The notes under the pieces were generated by a model. The model was not told where the DNA came from. It searched no databases and worked only from the letters and a program-made list of their open reading frames with translations. The position numbers and the translations under genes are program-made. From Caballeronia fortuita (GTDB lineage Bacteria > Pseudomonadota > Gammaproteobacteria > Burkholderiales > Burkholderiaceae), in the NCBI RefSeq assembly GCF_001544835.2, contig NZ_FCNX02000012.1:1-64000 (forward strand): a stretch of 64,000 bases of DNA, given 5' to 3'. This document shows, one piece after another, positions 17,398 through 25,923 of the stretch; position 1 is the stretch's first letter, and each line of letters begins with the position of its first letter.

Positions 17398-18805
17398 ACT
17401 TGCAAGACTGTCGATTGCTGCGGCGGCGAAGCTAATTCGCAAAGGTGAGGTCAGCCCGACCGATCTGCTTAACGCTTCCCTTGCAGAAATTGAACTACAT
17501 AACGATGGTCTCTGTGCGTTCATTTCAGTGACCGAAGACTCAGCGAGAAAGGCCGCGGCCGCGGCGGAACTAATGCTCTCCGCTGGATACGACCTTGGTC
17601 CTCTGCATGGCGTGCCACTCGGGATTAAGGACAACATTGGCATCCGGGGCCAAAGAACCACTGCTGGGAGCAAGATCCTAGCTGATTGGTATCCGGAGAA
17701 GGACGCGACTGTTATAGCCAAGCTAAAACAGGCCGGGTCAATCTTTGTTGGCAAAACCAATATGCATGAGTTCGCATGGGGCGGCACTTCAGCCAACCCT
17801 CACTATGGACATGTGCGCAATCCTTGGGATACAAGCAGATTTCCCGCGGGCTCGAGCGGCGGCTCGGGGGCTGCCGTGGCCGCAGGGCTCTGCTTCGGTG
17901 CGCTTGGTACAGACACAGGCGGTTCTATTAGACTACCGTCTGCAATCAACGGATGTGTTGGGCTACGGCCTACATACGGTAGAGTTAGTAACTCAGGAAT
18001 CGTCCCGCTTGCATGGAGCATGGACACCGCTGGCCCAATGACTCGTACGGTTGAAGACTGTGCATTGATTTTTAATGCGATTGCAGGGCCCGATCCGATG
18101 GACGTTGCAACGTCGCCCTGCGCCGTTGATGATTATGTTGCTAGGCTCAATTCGGGCGTGCGAGGTCTGCGCATTGGAGTGGTGCCGCGATACTTTTTCT
18201 CACATCTGCAGGTAGAAGTGAAGCGAGCCGTGGAGCAAGCGTTGCGCACCTTCGAGGGATTGGGCGCGCAACTTATCGAAGTCGATATCAAGCACATTGA
18301 TGGAAATATTTCCGCACAGCTAACCATTGAGTCAGCAGAGCCGAGCACATACCATCAAAATGCTTTGCGGGCGCGACCGAATGATTACGGCAGCGATGTG
18401 CGCGCGCTCTTAGAGGTGGGCGAGATGCTTTTGGCGACGCACTACCTGCAGGCGCAACGTTACCGGTCTCTGCTTCGCGCGGAATTCATCGATGCATTCA
18501 GGCAGGTTGATGTTTTCGTCTGTCCTACCTTACCATTTACTGCGACGACCTTAGGAGCAACAAAGGTTGTCATTGAGAACGATGTGGAAGAAGACATGCT
18601 ATCTGCGATCATGCAGTTCACCGGGGTGCCCAGCTTGACCGGCCTTCCTTCACTTGCTGTTCCATGTGGATTTGATTCGGACGGGCTACCGATCGGCATG
18701 CAGATCATTGGGGCACCGTTTTCAGAGTCGAAGCTTTTCTCAGTGGGACACGCGTTTCAGACAGCGACGGACTTCCATACAAGACGTCCGAGCCCATCAG
18801 CGTAG
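17387..18805 (+). CDS. Amidase (amidase signature family, AtzE/GatA-like)
   Basis: 472 residues. Hydrolyses amides to carboxylic acid and ammonia, the expected step after nitrile hydratase. The Ser-cisSer-Lys triad is visible: Lys81 in GIKDN, Ser156 in PAGSSGGSG and the nucleophile Ser180 in TDTGGSIR, with the usual 24-residue spacing between the serines. The ATG at 17387 overlaps the AtzG-like gene, so the two are coupled. Amide specificity is not readable from sequence. Confidence 0.92.
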   Translation: MSCELARLSIAAAAKLIRKGEVSPTDLLNASLAEIELHNDGLCAFISVTEDSARKAAAAAELMLSAGYDLGPLHGVPLGIKDNIGIRGQRTTAGSKILADWYPEKDATVIAKLKQAGSIFVGKTNMHEFAWGGTSANPHYGHVRNPWDTSRFPAGSSGGSGAAVAAGLCFGALGTDTGGSIRLPSAINGCVGLRPTYGRVSNSGIVPLAWSMDTAGPMTRTVEDCALIFNAIAGPDPMDVATSPCAVDDYVARLNSGVRGLRIGVVPRYFFSHLQVEVKRAVEQALRTFEGLGAQLIEVDIKHIDGNISAQLTIESAEPSTYHQNALRARPNDYGSDVRALLEVGEMLLATHYLQAQRYRSLLRAEFIDAFRQVDVFVCPTLPFTATTLGATKVVIENDVEEDMLSAIMQFTGVPSLTGLPSLAVPCGFDSDGLPIGMQIIGAPFSESKLFSVGHAFQTATDFHTRRPSPSA

Positions 18806-19270
18806 TCCTGACGACGCCGCTTTGCAGAGGGAGCTGACTTTTTAGCCTGTCGGCATCAATTGCAGCCTAAGGCGGAAACGGGGCAGCGGCAGAAGGGAAC
18901 GCTGTTGCGTTGCAGTTCCCCTCGCACCGACCCGAGCAAATCGTGGCACTCGCCGCCGTGCTTGGTGTCGCGGCCGCGCCACAAACGGTGTCTGTGGGCC
19001 ATCGACCCCGCTAGTGGCGCCTGGGCAGCTATGCGTGTGTCGCTTCGAGACCGACAAGAGGAAAGTTTGCGATACGGTCCGGCGAGTGGGTGAGCGTTGC
19101 GGGTTACCTTGTCTGAGCAAGACAAATGTGGTGGCAAGGAGAGGCAAGTCTAAGTCGTGAGTTGGGCCTAGCATTGAGTACGGTCAAGCGCCTGCTGATG
19201 CGCTGGCCCTTTCAGGCCGAAATGGCCGGTTCCATCCCGTATAAGCCGCCATCGAGGGCAAGGAGCGAGC
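18806..19270. other. Region between amidase and cbtB, possible degenerate remnant
   Basis: 465 bp without a supported gene. Both strands show short open stretches but no recognisable domain. I looked for a cobalamin riboswitch, which often precedes cbtBA, and did not find a convincing B12 box in the correct orientation. The cbtB gene has AAGGAG before its ATG. Confidence 0.4.
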
Positions 19271-19480
19271 ATGAGCGAAGCAGTCACCGGTGCAGTGAGC
19301 ACCCCGTCCGCAATTCCCCTGAACGAACTTGCGCCTTGGCTTGTCTTCGGAGGATTGCTTTGCCTGATTGCAATCTATTTCGTTGGTGCTGAGCAAGGCG
19401 CTACTTCGCTCGTCTCGGGCACATATGTTCACGAGTTCGTCCACGATGGCCGCCACCTCCTGGGCTTTCCTTGTCATTGA
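19271..19480 (+). CDS. cbtB: Cobalt transporter subunit CbtB
   Basis: 69 residues. One transmembrane segment (WLVFGGLLCLIAIYFVG) followed by the family's metal-binding C-terminus, with histidines in YVHEFVHDGRHLL and a terminal GFPCH. Small partner of CbtA in a predicted cobalt uptake system. CbtBA is usually linked to cobalamin synthesis; here it is linked to a cobalt-type nitrile hydratase, so supply of Co to that enzyme is the likely role. Confidence 0.9.
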   Translation: MSEAVTGAVSTPSAIPLNELAPWLVFGGLLCLIAIYFVGAEQGATSLVSGTYVHEFVHDGRHLLGFPCH

Positions 19481-19489
19481 GGTGCGGAG

Positions 19490-20281
19490 ATGGCTGGTAA
19501 GTTGCTTTTGCGCGGGATGCTTGCAGGCGTCATTGCTGCACTCATCGCCTTCGTCTTTGCACGACTGGCTGGCGAGCCGCTTGTTACGAGCGCGATCGCT
19601 ATCGAGCAACGCTCGGGGCACACGACTTCGTTGCAGAACGATGCGGCTCGGTCAGAAGCTCATGCTCATCAACATCATCACGAGGAAGCGGCTTCGGACG
19701 ACGTTGTGAACCGGGAAACACAAAGCGGAGCCGGCTTGCTGGTAGCATTGGTCGGATTTGGGGCAGCGATAGGCGGGTTGTTTTCACTTGTATTCGCGGT
19801 TATATATGGCCGCATCTGGAAAGTCGACGCAACGACGCTGTCGTTGTTTCTTGCACTCGGCGGCTTCATAGCGCTGGTGCTCGTGCCAGCTTTAAAGTAT
19901 CCACCGAACCCCCCTGCCGTCGGGAATCCCGAGACAATCGGAGCCCGCACTGCATGGTTTTTTATTGCCATCGCCGTGTCGGTGGCGCTTCTGGTTGTTG
20001 CGCTACGCTTCTACAGCGGTTGGCGTTTGAAGCTTGGGAACACAATGGCGGCCCTCCTGTCGATAGCCATGTATGTCGCCACGGCGGCGGTACTCTTCAC
20101 TGCAATGCCAACAATTGATGAAGTTCCTAACGGCTTTCCAGCAACTCTTCTTTGGGACTTCCGGCTGACGGCGTGGGGTTTGCAGCTCCTAATGTGGATG
20201 AGTCTTGGTCTCGCGTTTAGCTGGCTGTCTCATCGCGCAAACATGAAACAGCGTCTTTTCGGGAGAAACGTCCGCTCCTGA
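19490..20281 (+). CDS. cbtA: Cobalt transporter subunit CbtA
   Basis: 263 residues with about six membrane segments. A periplasmic or cytoplasmic histidine-rich loop (HAHQHHHEE) lies after the first segment, as expected for CbtA. Conserved family features include LVPALKYPPNPPAVGNPETI and PNGFPATLLWDFR. It starts 9 bp after cbtB with GAGG upstream. Its stop codon directly abuts an IS256-type transposase fragment, so the extreme C-terminus or the native terminator may have been altered. Confidence 0.9.
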   Translation: MAGKLLLRGMLAGVIAALIAFVFARLAGEPLVTSAIAIEQRSGHTTSLQNDAARSEAHAHQHHHEEAASDDVVNRETQSGAGLLVALVGFGAAIGGLFSLVFAVIYGRIWKVDATTLSLFLALGGFIALVLVPALKYPPNPPAVGNPETIGARTAWFFIAIAVSVALLVVALRFYSGWRLKLGNTMAALLSIAMYVATAAVLFTAMPTIDEVPNGFPATLLWDFRLTAWGLQLLMWMSLGLAFSWLSHRANMKQRLFGRNVRS

Positions 20282-20796
20282 TGTTCCCGGAAACGACGGT
20301 CCAGACCTGCATCGTGCATCTGATCCGGAACTCGCTGGACTTTGCCAGCTGGAAAGACAGGAAATCGGTTGCAGCGGCGCTCAAGGAGGTCTACGGGGCG
20401 CCGTCGGCGGAAGCCGCCGCCGTGGCGTTGGATGCGTTCGATACGAGCCCGTGGGGTACGAAATACCCCGCGATTGCCGCACTCTGGCGCCGAGCCTGAG
20501 ATCAGGTGATTCCGTTCTACGCCTTCGCGCCCGACATCCGGAAAATGTATATGACCAACGCGATCGAGTCGCTGCATATGCAGCTTGAAAGATCATCAAG
20601 GCGCGCGGCCACTTCCCGTCGGACGAGGCCGCACACAAACTGGTCTTGCTCGCGCTGCGCAACTTCGGGCCAAGTGGACCGGTTCCCGGCACGATTGGAA
20701 GAGCGCGATGACCCGGTTCGCGCTGCTTTACCCGGAACGATTCAACTTGGAATCTGAATCTCAACCCGCCTCACACACGAGATTCCGGATACCTCC
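20282..20796 (+). mobile_element. IS256-family (mutator) transposase fragment, C-terminal third, decayed
   Basis: The reading begins in mid-protein with FPETTVQTCIVHLIRNS, proceeds to GTKYPAIAALWRRA, and hits a stop where the family has Trp (TGG to TGA near 20498). It resumes in frame with VIPFYAFAPDIRKM and TNAIESLHMQL, then continues in another frame after a 1-base loss with a segment matching KARGHFPSDEAA. These are the standard C-terminal motifs of IS256-type transposases. The sequence around 20764-20796 may be the element's terminal inverted repeat. Non-functional. Confidence 0.8.
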
Positions 20797-20799
20797 GTC

Positions 20800-21100
20800 T
20801 CAGTGAGCGCCCGGGCCCGATCCACAGCACTTGACGGTTGATCGGATCGACCACCACGGTGGCGTAGCGATGTCCTTTATCAGGGCAAGCACGTCCATCC
20901 CCAGATAGCGCAGCGACGACCAATCGGGCTCGACAAGACCGGCACGCAAGCGCATCTTGTCGATCGACTTGACCGTGTGCCAGCCCAGATCAATAAAAGC
21001 CGTCGGTGGAATGCCTTTGCCTGTCTCGTCTGGTGCGTACATCTTTGCACAGGAAGGGGGCCGAGTAGAAGTCGTCGATGGCATTCACAGCGTAACAGTA
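20800..21100 (-). mobile_element. ISL3-family transposase fragment, decayed
   Basis: On the minus strand the frame contains LGWHTVKSIDK, PDWSSLRYLGMD and, after a frameshift, a KGHRYATVVVD-type segment ending near a WIGPG motif. This is the region around the first catalytic Asp of ISL3-type transposases. Both ends of the gene are missing. It abuts the IS256 remnant, marking a site of repeated insertion. Confidence 0.75.
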
Positions 21101-21103
21101 CAT

Positions 21104-22714
21104 TCAATCTTTGAGCGCTTGGCGCAATTCATGGCGCACGACTTTCCCGGTTGCCGTCAGCGGAAGCGCGTCGATAAAGCGCACCATACGCGGATATTCG
21201 TGTGCAGCGAGGTTGGTTTTGACGTGTTGTTGCAAAGCGTGCGCGAGCGCATCGTCAGGCGCATGCCCTTCGTTAAGCACGACGAATGCGCAGACGACCT
21301 CAGTTCGCTCAGCATCGGGCGCACCGACTACCGCCGCTAACCGCACCGCAGGGTGACGGGTCAGGCAATCTTCGATAGGTCCAGGGCCGATCCGATAGCC
21401 AGCGCTCGTTATAACGTCGTCGTCGCGGCCGAGAAAGTGAAAGAATCCTTCGTCGTCCTCCCGGCCTAGATCGCCAGTGATGAGATATTCGCCGCGAAAT
21501 TTCGCCGCGGTAGCCGCGCCATCCTGCCAGTAGCCGAGAAACATCACCGGGTCCGGCCGAGCGACGGCGATCGAGCCGGTTGAGCCGCGCGGCAGACGTT
21601 GACCGTTCTCATCCACTATCGCAACGCGGTGACCTGGCACTGCGCGCCCGATCGCTCCACCGACGGGCGAGAACCATCGCGCGCACGACGAGAGCACTAT
21701 GTTGCATTCGGTCTGACCGTAGAACTCGTTAATCGTCACGCCGAGCGTTGCACGTCCCCAGGCTAGCAGCGCCTCCCCCAGCGGCTCGCCTCCGCTTGCC
21801 ACCGAGCGCAACGCGAGCCGAGGCGGCGCGGCGAGCGACGTCGCTCGCATCATCTTAAGAGCGGTTGGTGGCAGGAAGGCGTGGCTCACCCGATGGCGGG
21901 CGAGCAGTTCGAAGGCGGACGCGCCGTCGAATTTCTCGAAGCGGCATGCGAGTACCGGCACGCCGTGATGCCATGCGGGCAGAAGAACATCGAAGAGGCC
22001 GCCGATCCACGCCCAGTCGGCGGGCGTCCACATCAGGGCGGCATCGCGCGGAAAGCCCTGTTGGGACATCTCTACCCCCGGGAGGTGACCAAGCAAGACT
22101 CGATGGGCGTGTAGGGCACCCTTTGGTTTACCAGTAGTGCCGGACGTGTAGATGATGATCGCAGGATCGTCGGCGGCGGTATCAACGCGCGGATCCGACT
22201 CGCCCGCGAGTTCGACCGCGTGCCAGAACGATGGCGCTTCGCCATTGGTCACGAAGCGATGATTCAGTTCAGGCAGCTCGATGTCGATAGCATCGAGTTT
22301 GGCTGCACCTTCAAGGTCGGTAATGATCGCTCGCGCGCCGGAATTGGCGAGACGATATGCGAGCGCCTCGGTGCCGAAGAGCGCGAACAGCGGAACTGCG
22401 ATGCTGCCCATTCGGTACGCTGCCAGGTGGGCAACGGCCGCTTCGACTGACTGTCGCACAAAGATCGCGATGCGATCGCCTCGCACTACGCCGTGGGCGA
22501 GCAGAGCGTTGGCGAAGCGCGCCGATAACCTGTGCAGATCGTCGAATGTGTAACGCGAATCGGTGCCGTCGGAATGCTCGACGATCAGCGCTAGACGCTG
22601 GGAGCCATCGGCCCACTTGTCGCAGACATCGTGCGCGATGTTGTAGCGCGCGGGCACGCGCCACTCGAAATCGCGCGCCGCGTCGTCGTAGGAGTTGGAA
22701 TCGGCAGGTAGCAT
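21104..22714 (-). CDS. AMP-forming acyl-CoA synthetase (medium-chain/acetate-like)
   Basis: 536 residues, ANL superfamily. The P-loop-like motif IIYTSGTTGKPKGALHAH, the adenylate motif NEFYGQTECN, the hinge GDLGREDDEGFF, RDDDVITSAGYRIGP and the catalytic Lys in LTATGKVVRHEL are all present. It ligates a carboxylic acid to CoA with ATP. The pattern resembles ACSM-type ligases; the acid is unknown. It stands alone, divergent from the molybdenum hydroxylase genes. Confidence 0.9.
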   Translation of the reverse strand: MLPADSNSYDDAARDFEWRVPARYNIAHDVCDKWADGSQRLALIVEHSDGTDSRYTFDDLHRLSARFANALLAHGVVRGDRIAIFVRQSVEAAVAHLAAYRMGSIAVPLFALFGTEALAYRLANSGARAIITDLEGAAKLDAIDIELPELNHRFVTNGEAPSFWHAVELAGESDPRVDTAADDPAIIIYTSGTTGKPKGALHAHRVLLGHLPGVEMSQQGFPRDAALMWTPADWAWIGGLFDVLLPAWHHGVPVLACRFEKFDGASAFELLARHRVSHAFLPPTALKMMRATSLAAPPRLALRSVASGGEPLGEALLAWGRATLGVTINEFYGQTECNIVLSSCARWFSPVGGAIGRAVPGHRVAIVDENGQRLPRGSTGSIAVARPDPVMFLGYWQDGAATAAKFRGEYLITGDLGREDDEGFFHFLGRDDDVITSAGYRIGPGPIEDCLTRHPAVRLAAVVGAPDAERTEVVCAFVVLNEGHAPDDALAHALQQHVKTNLAAHEYPRMVRFIDALPLTATGKVVRHELRQALKD

Positions 22715-23210
22715 CGGTCTCGTCGGCGCCAGGGAAAGTCGCCATCTTAGCTATCCGGCGCCGGCGGGCTTGACTGAGCGTGCCGCATCGCTTGCGTTGC
22801 TGAGACAGTGCGCGCCGTCGCCTTAGCGCACGAAGACCGGTTCGCTCAACGGCTGACTTGTTCGATCGGTTCACCTCGATCCCACTCGTTGCGGATCCCA
22901 ATGACGCCGCGCGCCAACTTCACGCGCGTCATGCAGGCGCGAACCCTTGGGCTGGCGGCCGGTGACGCGATAAGCATCTCACCGTCCGCGTCATCGGCCA
23001 GATCGGCACCTCAGCGAAGTCCGCCGCCAGAGCGGAGCGGCGGGGGCAAGGGTATCTGCTAAAGATTCAAAGCCAGACTAGAATCTCGTTGCCTCACATC
23101 TGGCAAGCGTCCTCTCGAGTGAATGACGCCAATCGACGCGCGCCTTACGTTGTTTGCAGGTTCGATCGCAGTTGCGCCATCCGGCGACCCCACTTATGCA
23201 CGGAACCGTT
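22715..23210. other. Divergent promoter region between acyl-CoA ligase and molybdenum hydroxylase
   Basis: 496 bp with no supported gene. It must carry promoters for both flanking units. No clear operator or structure was recognised. Confidence 0.4.
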
Positions 23211-23666
23211 ATGACAATGCTTTCAATCAATGGCCAGATACGTACCGTCGATGCGCCGCCCGACATGCCGCTGCTCTGGGTCCTGCGCGATATCGTCGGC
23301 TTGACCGGCACAAAATTCGGCTGTGGCATCGCGCAGTGCGGCGCGTGCACAGTGCATATCGACGGCGCGGCCGTGCGGTCGTGTGTCTTGCCGATTGCCG
23401 CCGTCGGCGATCGCAAGATAACAACGATCGAAGCAGTCGGCGATACGCCCGCAGGCAAGAAAGTACAGACCGCGTGGATCAAGCTCGATGTCGTGCAATG
23501 CGGCTATTGCCAGTCGGGCCAGGTAATGTCGGCCGCTGCATTGCTGAGCACGGTGCCCGATCCGAGCGACGCGGATATCGATGCCGCCATGGCCGGCAAC
23601 ATCTGCCGCTGCGGCACGTATAACCGCATTCGCGCGGCCATCAAACAAGCTGCGAAGGGGGCGTGA
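23211..23666 (+). CDS. [2Fe-2S] subunit of a molybdenum hydroxylase (IorA/CoxS-like)
   Basis: 151 residues. Two [2Fe-2S] clusters are indicated: the plant-type site CGIAQCGAC and the C-terminal CGYCQSGQ with CRCGTYNR. The small subunit passes electrons from the Moco subunit. The ATG at 23211 was preferred because the domain begins right after it. The stop is one base before the ATG of the large subunit. Confidence 0.93.
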   Translation: MTMLSINGQIRTVDAPPDMPLLWVLRDIVGLTGTKFGCGIAQCGACTVHIDGAAVRSCVLPIAAVGDRKITTIEAVGDTPAGKKVQTAWIKLDVVQCGYCQSGQVMSAAALLSTVPDPSDADIDAAMAGNICRCGTYNRIRAAIKQAAKGA

Positions 23667-23667
23667 C

Positions 23668-25911
23668 ATGTCGCAAGGTCTTGTCGAAGCGGGGCGCCAG
23701 ACGGGGCGTTCAGGCTTGTCGCGTCGAGGTTTTCTCAAGTTCGGCCTGTCGGTCGGCGCGACGGCGGGCGGCGGCTTGCTGATCGGCTTCAGTATTCCGG
23801 CGAAGAGCCAGGATCAACGCGATGCCTCGACCGTGATCGGCGGCGATGCCGTCGAAACGCCGCAGAACGGCGTATTCGCACCGAATGCATTCGTGCAGAT
23901 CGACAAGAGCGGTAAAGTCGTGCTCATCATGCCAAAGGTGGAAATGGGCCAGGGCGTCTACACGTCGCTGCCGATGCTCATTGCCGAAGAGCTCGAAGTG
24001 CCGCTCGACAGGGTCACGATCGATCATGCGCCACCGGATGAAAAGCTTTTCACGGATCCGTTGCTCGGCGGTCAACTGACCGGCGGTTCGACTTCCATTC
24101 GCTATGCGTGGGAGCCGCTGCGTCAGGCGGGCGCGGCCGCGCGCACCATGCTCGTTGCCGCAGCAGCGCAACAATGGCAATGCGATCCCGCAACCTGCGA
24201 CGCGCAAGGCGGCAAGGTCATGCGCGTATCAACCAGACAAACCGCGGATTATGGCGATCTGGTGGAAGCGGCCGCGAAGATGCCCGTGCCGCAGAAGGTA
24301 ACGCTCAAGGCTCCGAAGAATTTCAAGGTGATCGGCAAGCCGGTCAAGCGGCTGGACTCCCCGGAGAAAGTGAATGGCGCGGCGAAGTTCGGCCTCGATG
24401 TGCGGCTGCCCGACATGGTATACGCGTGCATCGTCAACTGCCCGGTGTTTGGCGGCAAGCTCGTCTCTGTCGACGATACCAACGCCCGCAAAGTCCCTGG
24501 CGTCAAGCAGATCGTCAAGTTCGATGACGGCGTGGCGGTCATCGGCGAACATACGTGGGCCGCGAAGCGCGGCGCGTCCGCGCTCGTCGTCCAATGGAAC
24601 GAAGGCCCGGGCGCAAGCGTGACGACGGCCCAGCTCTTCGATGACATGGCTAACGCGTCGCTGCAAAAGACGGATGCGATCGCGCGCAAGGACGGCGACG
24701 TGGACATGGCATTTTCCAGCGCCAAAACACGCGTCGACGCCGTCTATAAACAGCCGCTTCTTGCGCATGCGACGATGGAGCCGGTCAACTGCACGGTGCA
24801 CGTTCAGGCCGATTCGTGCGATATCTGGATCGGCACGCAGGTGCCCACGCGCATCCGCGATGCGGGCATGCAGGCCACGGGTCTGCCGGCGGACAAAATC
24901 GTCGTGCACAACCATCTGATCGGCGGCGGCTTCGGCAGGAAGCTCGAATTTGACATGGCCACGCAGGCACTCAAGATCGGCAAGCAAGTGAACGCGCCTG
25001 TTAAGGTCATGTGGACGAGAGAAGAAGACATTCAGCACGACATGTATCGTCCATGCTATTACGACAAGGTGTCGGCGGGGCTCGACGACAAAGGCAGGCC
25101 GGTCGCGTGGACACACCGGATCGTGGGATCGTCGGTGCTGGCGCGGTTTGCGCCGCCCGCGGTCAAGAAGAACGGCGTCGATCCGGACGCGGTGGAAGTG
25201 GCCTCCGACTTGCCTTATGACGTGCCGAATCAGCTCATCGATTACGTGCGTCATGAACCGCGCAACGTGCCGACCGCATTCTGGCGCGGCGTAGGGCCGA
25301 CGCGCAGCACCTTCGTCGTGGAAAGTTTCGTAGACGAACTCGCGGGGCAGGCAAAAGCCGATCCCGTGCAGTACCGGCGCGAGTTGCTTGGCAAGTCGCC
25401 GCGCGCGCTCAACGTTCTCAACGTCGCCACGAAAGCCGCGAACTGGAGCACGCATCCCGCACAGGGACAAGGCAAGGGTCGCGGCGTGTCGGTGATGCAC
25501 GCCTTCGGCAGCTTCTTCGCGATGGTCGCGGATGTCACCGTGGACAAGAACGGCGCAGTAGGCGTAGATCGCGTCGTATGCGCGGTGGATTGCGGCATGG
25601 TGGTCAATCCGAATACAGTCGAAGCGCAAGTACAGGGCGGCATCATCTTCGGCATTACTGCGGCCCTGTATGGCGAGATCACCATCAGGAACGGACGCGT
25701 CGAGCAGACGAATTTTACGGATTACAGAATGCTTCGCATCAACGAGACGCCGCCTATCGAGGTGCATCTCGTGCAGAGCACTGAAGCGCCGGGCGGCATC
25801 GGCGAGCCGGGGACGGCAGCGCTCGCGCCAGCCATCACCAATGCGATTTATTCGGCGACGGGCAAGCGGCTGCGGCAACTGCCCGTCGGACAACAGTTGC
25901 ACAGTGCGTGA
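23668..25911 (+). CDS. Molybdopterin-binding large subunit, Tat-exported (IorB/aldehyde dehydrogenase-like)
   Basis: 747 residues. The N-terminus has a twin-arginine signal (SRRGFLKFG), so the complex works in the periplasm. Xanthine oxidase-family Moco domains follow, with GGGFGRKLEFD and the catalytic Glu in GGIGEPG near the C-terminus. There is no FAD subunit gene. With the [2Fe-2S] protein and a cytochrome c this forms an aldehyde or N-heterocycle dehydrogenase of the isoquinoline 1-oxidoreductase / nicotinate dehydrogenase type. The substrate cannot be decided from sequence. Confidence 0.9.
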   Translation: MSQGLVEAGRQTGRSGLSRRGFLKFGLSVGATAGGGLLIGFSIPAKSQDQRDASTVIGGDAVETPQNGVFAPNAFVQIDKSGKVVLIMPKVEMGQGVYTSLPMLIAEELEVPLDRVTIDHAPPDEKLFTDPLLGGQLTGGSTSIRYAWEPLRQAGAAARTMLVAAAAQQWQCDPATCDAQGGKVMRVSTRQTADYGDLVEAAAKMPVPQKVTLKAPKNFKVIGKPVKRLDSPEKVNGAAKFGLDVRLPDMVYACIVNCPVFGGKLVSVDDTNARKVPGVKQIVKFDDGVAVIGEHTWAAKRGASALVVQWNEGPGASVTTAQLFDDMANASLQKTDAIARKDGDVDMAFSSAKTRVDAVYKQPLLAHATMEPVNCTVHVQADSCDIWIGTQVPTRIRDAGMQATGLPADKIVVHNHLIGGGFGRKLEFDMATQALKIGKQVNAPVKVMWTREEDIQHDMYRPCYYDKVSAGLDDKGRPVAWTHRIVGSSVLARFAPPAVKKNGVDPDAVEVASDLPYDVPNQLIDYVRHEPRNVPTAFWRGVGPTRSTFVVESFVDELAGQAKADPVQYRRELLGKSPRALNVLNVATKAANWSTHPAQGQGKGRGVSVMHAFGSFFAMVADVTVDKNGAVGVDRVVCAVDCGMVVNPNTVEAQVQGGIIFGITAALYGEITIRNGRVEQTNFTDYRMLRINETPPIEVHLVQSTEAPGGIGEPGTAALAPAITNAIYSATGKRLRQLPVGQQLHSA

Positions 25912-25923
25912 CCGAGGCCGACC

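Noticed and set aside
18806-19270. Cobalamin riboswitch upstream of cbtBA
   Set aside because: A GCTGCCCC-like stretch and a GGTGC/GGGGAA segment appear on the minus strand, but the orientation is wrong for cbtBA and no good B12 box follows. A covariance-model scan would decide.
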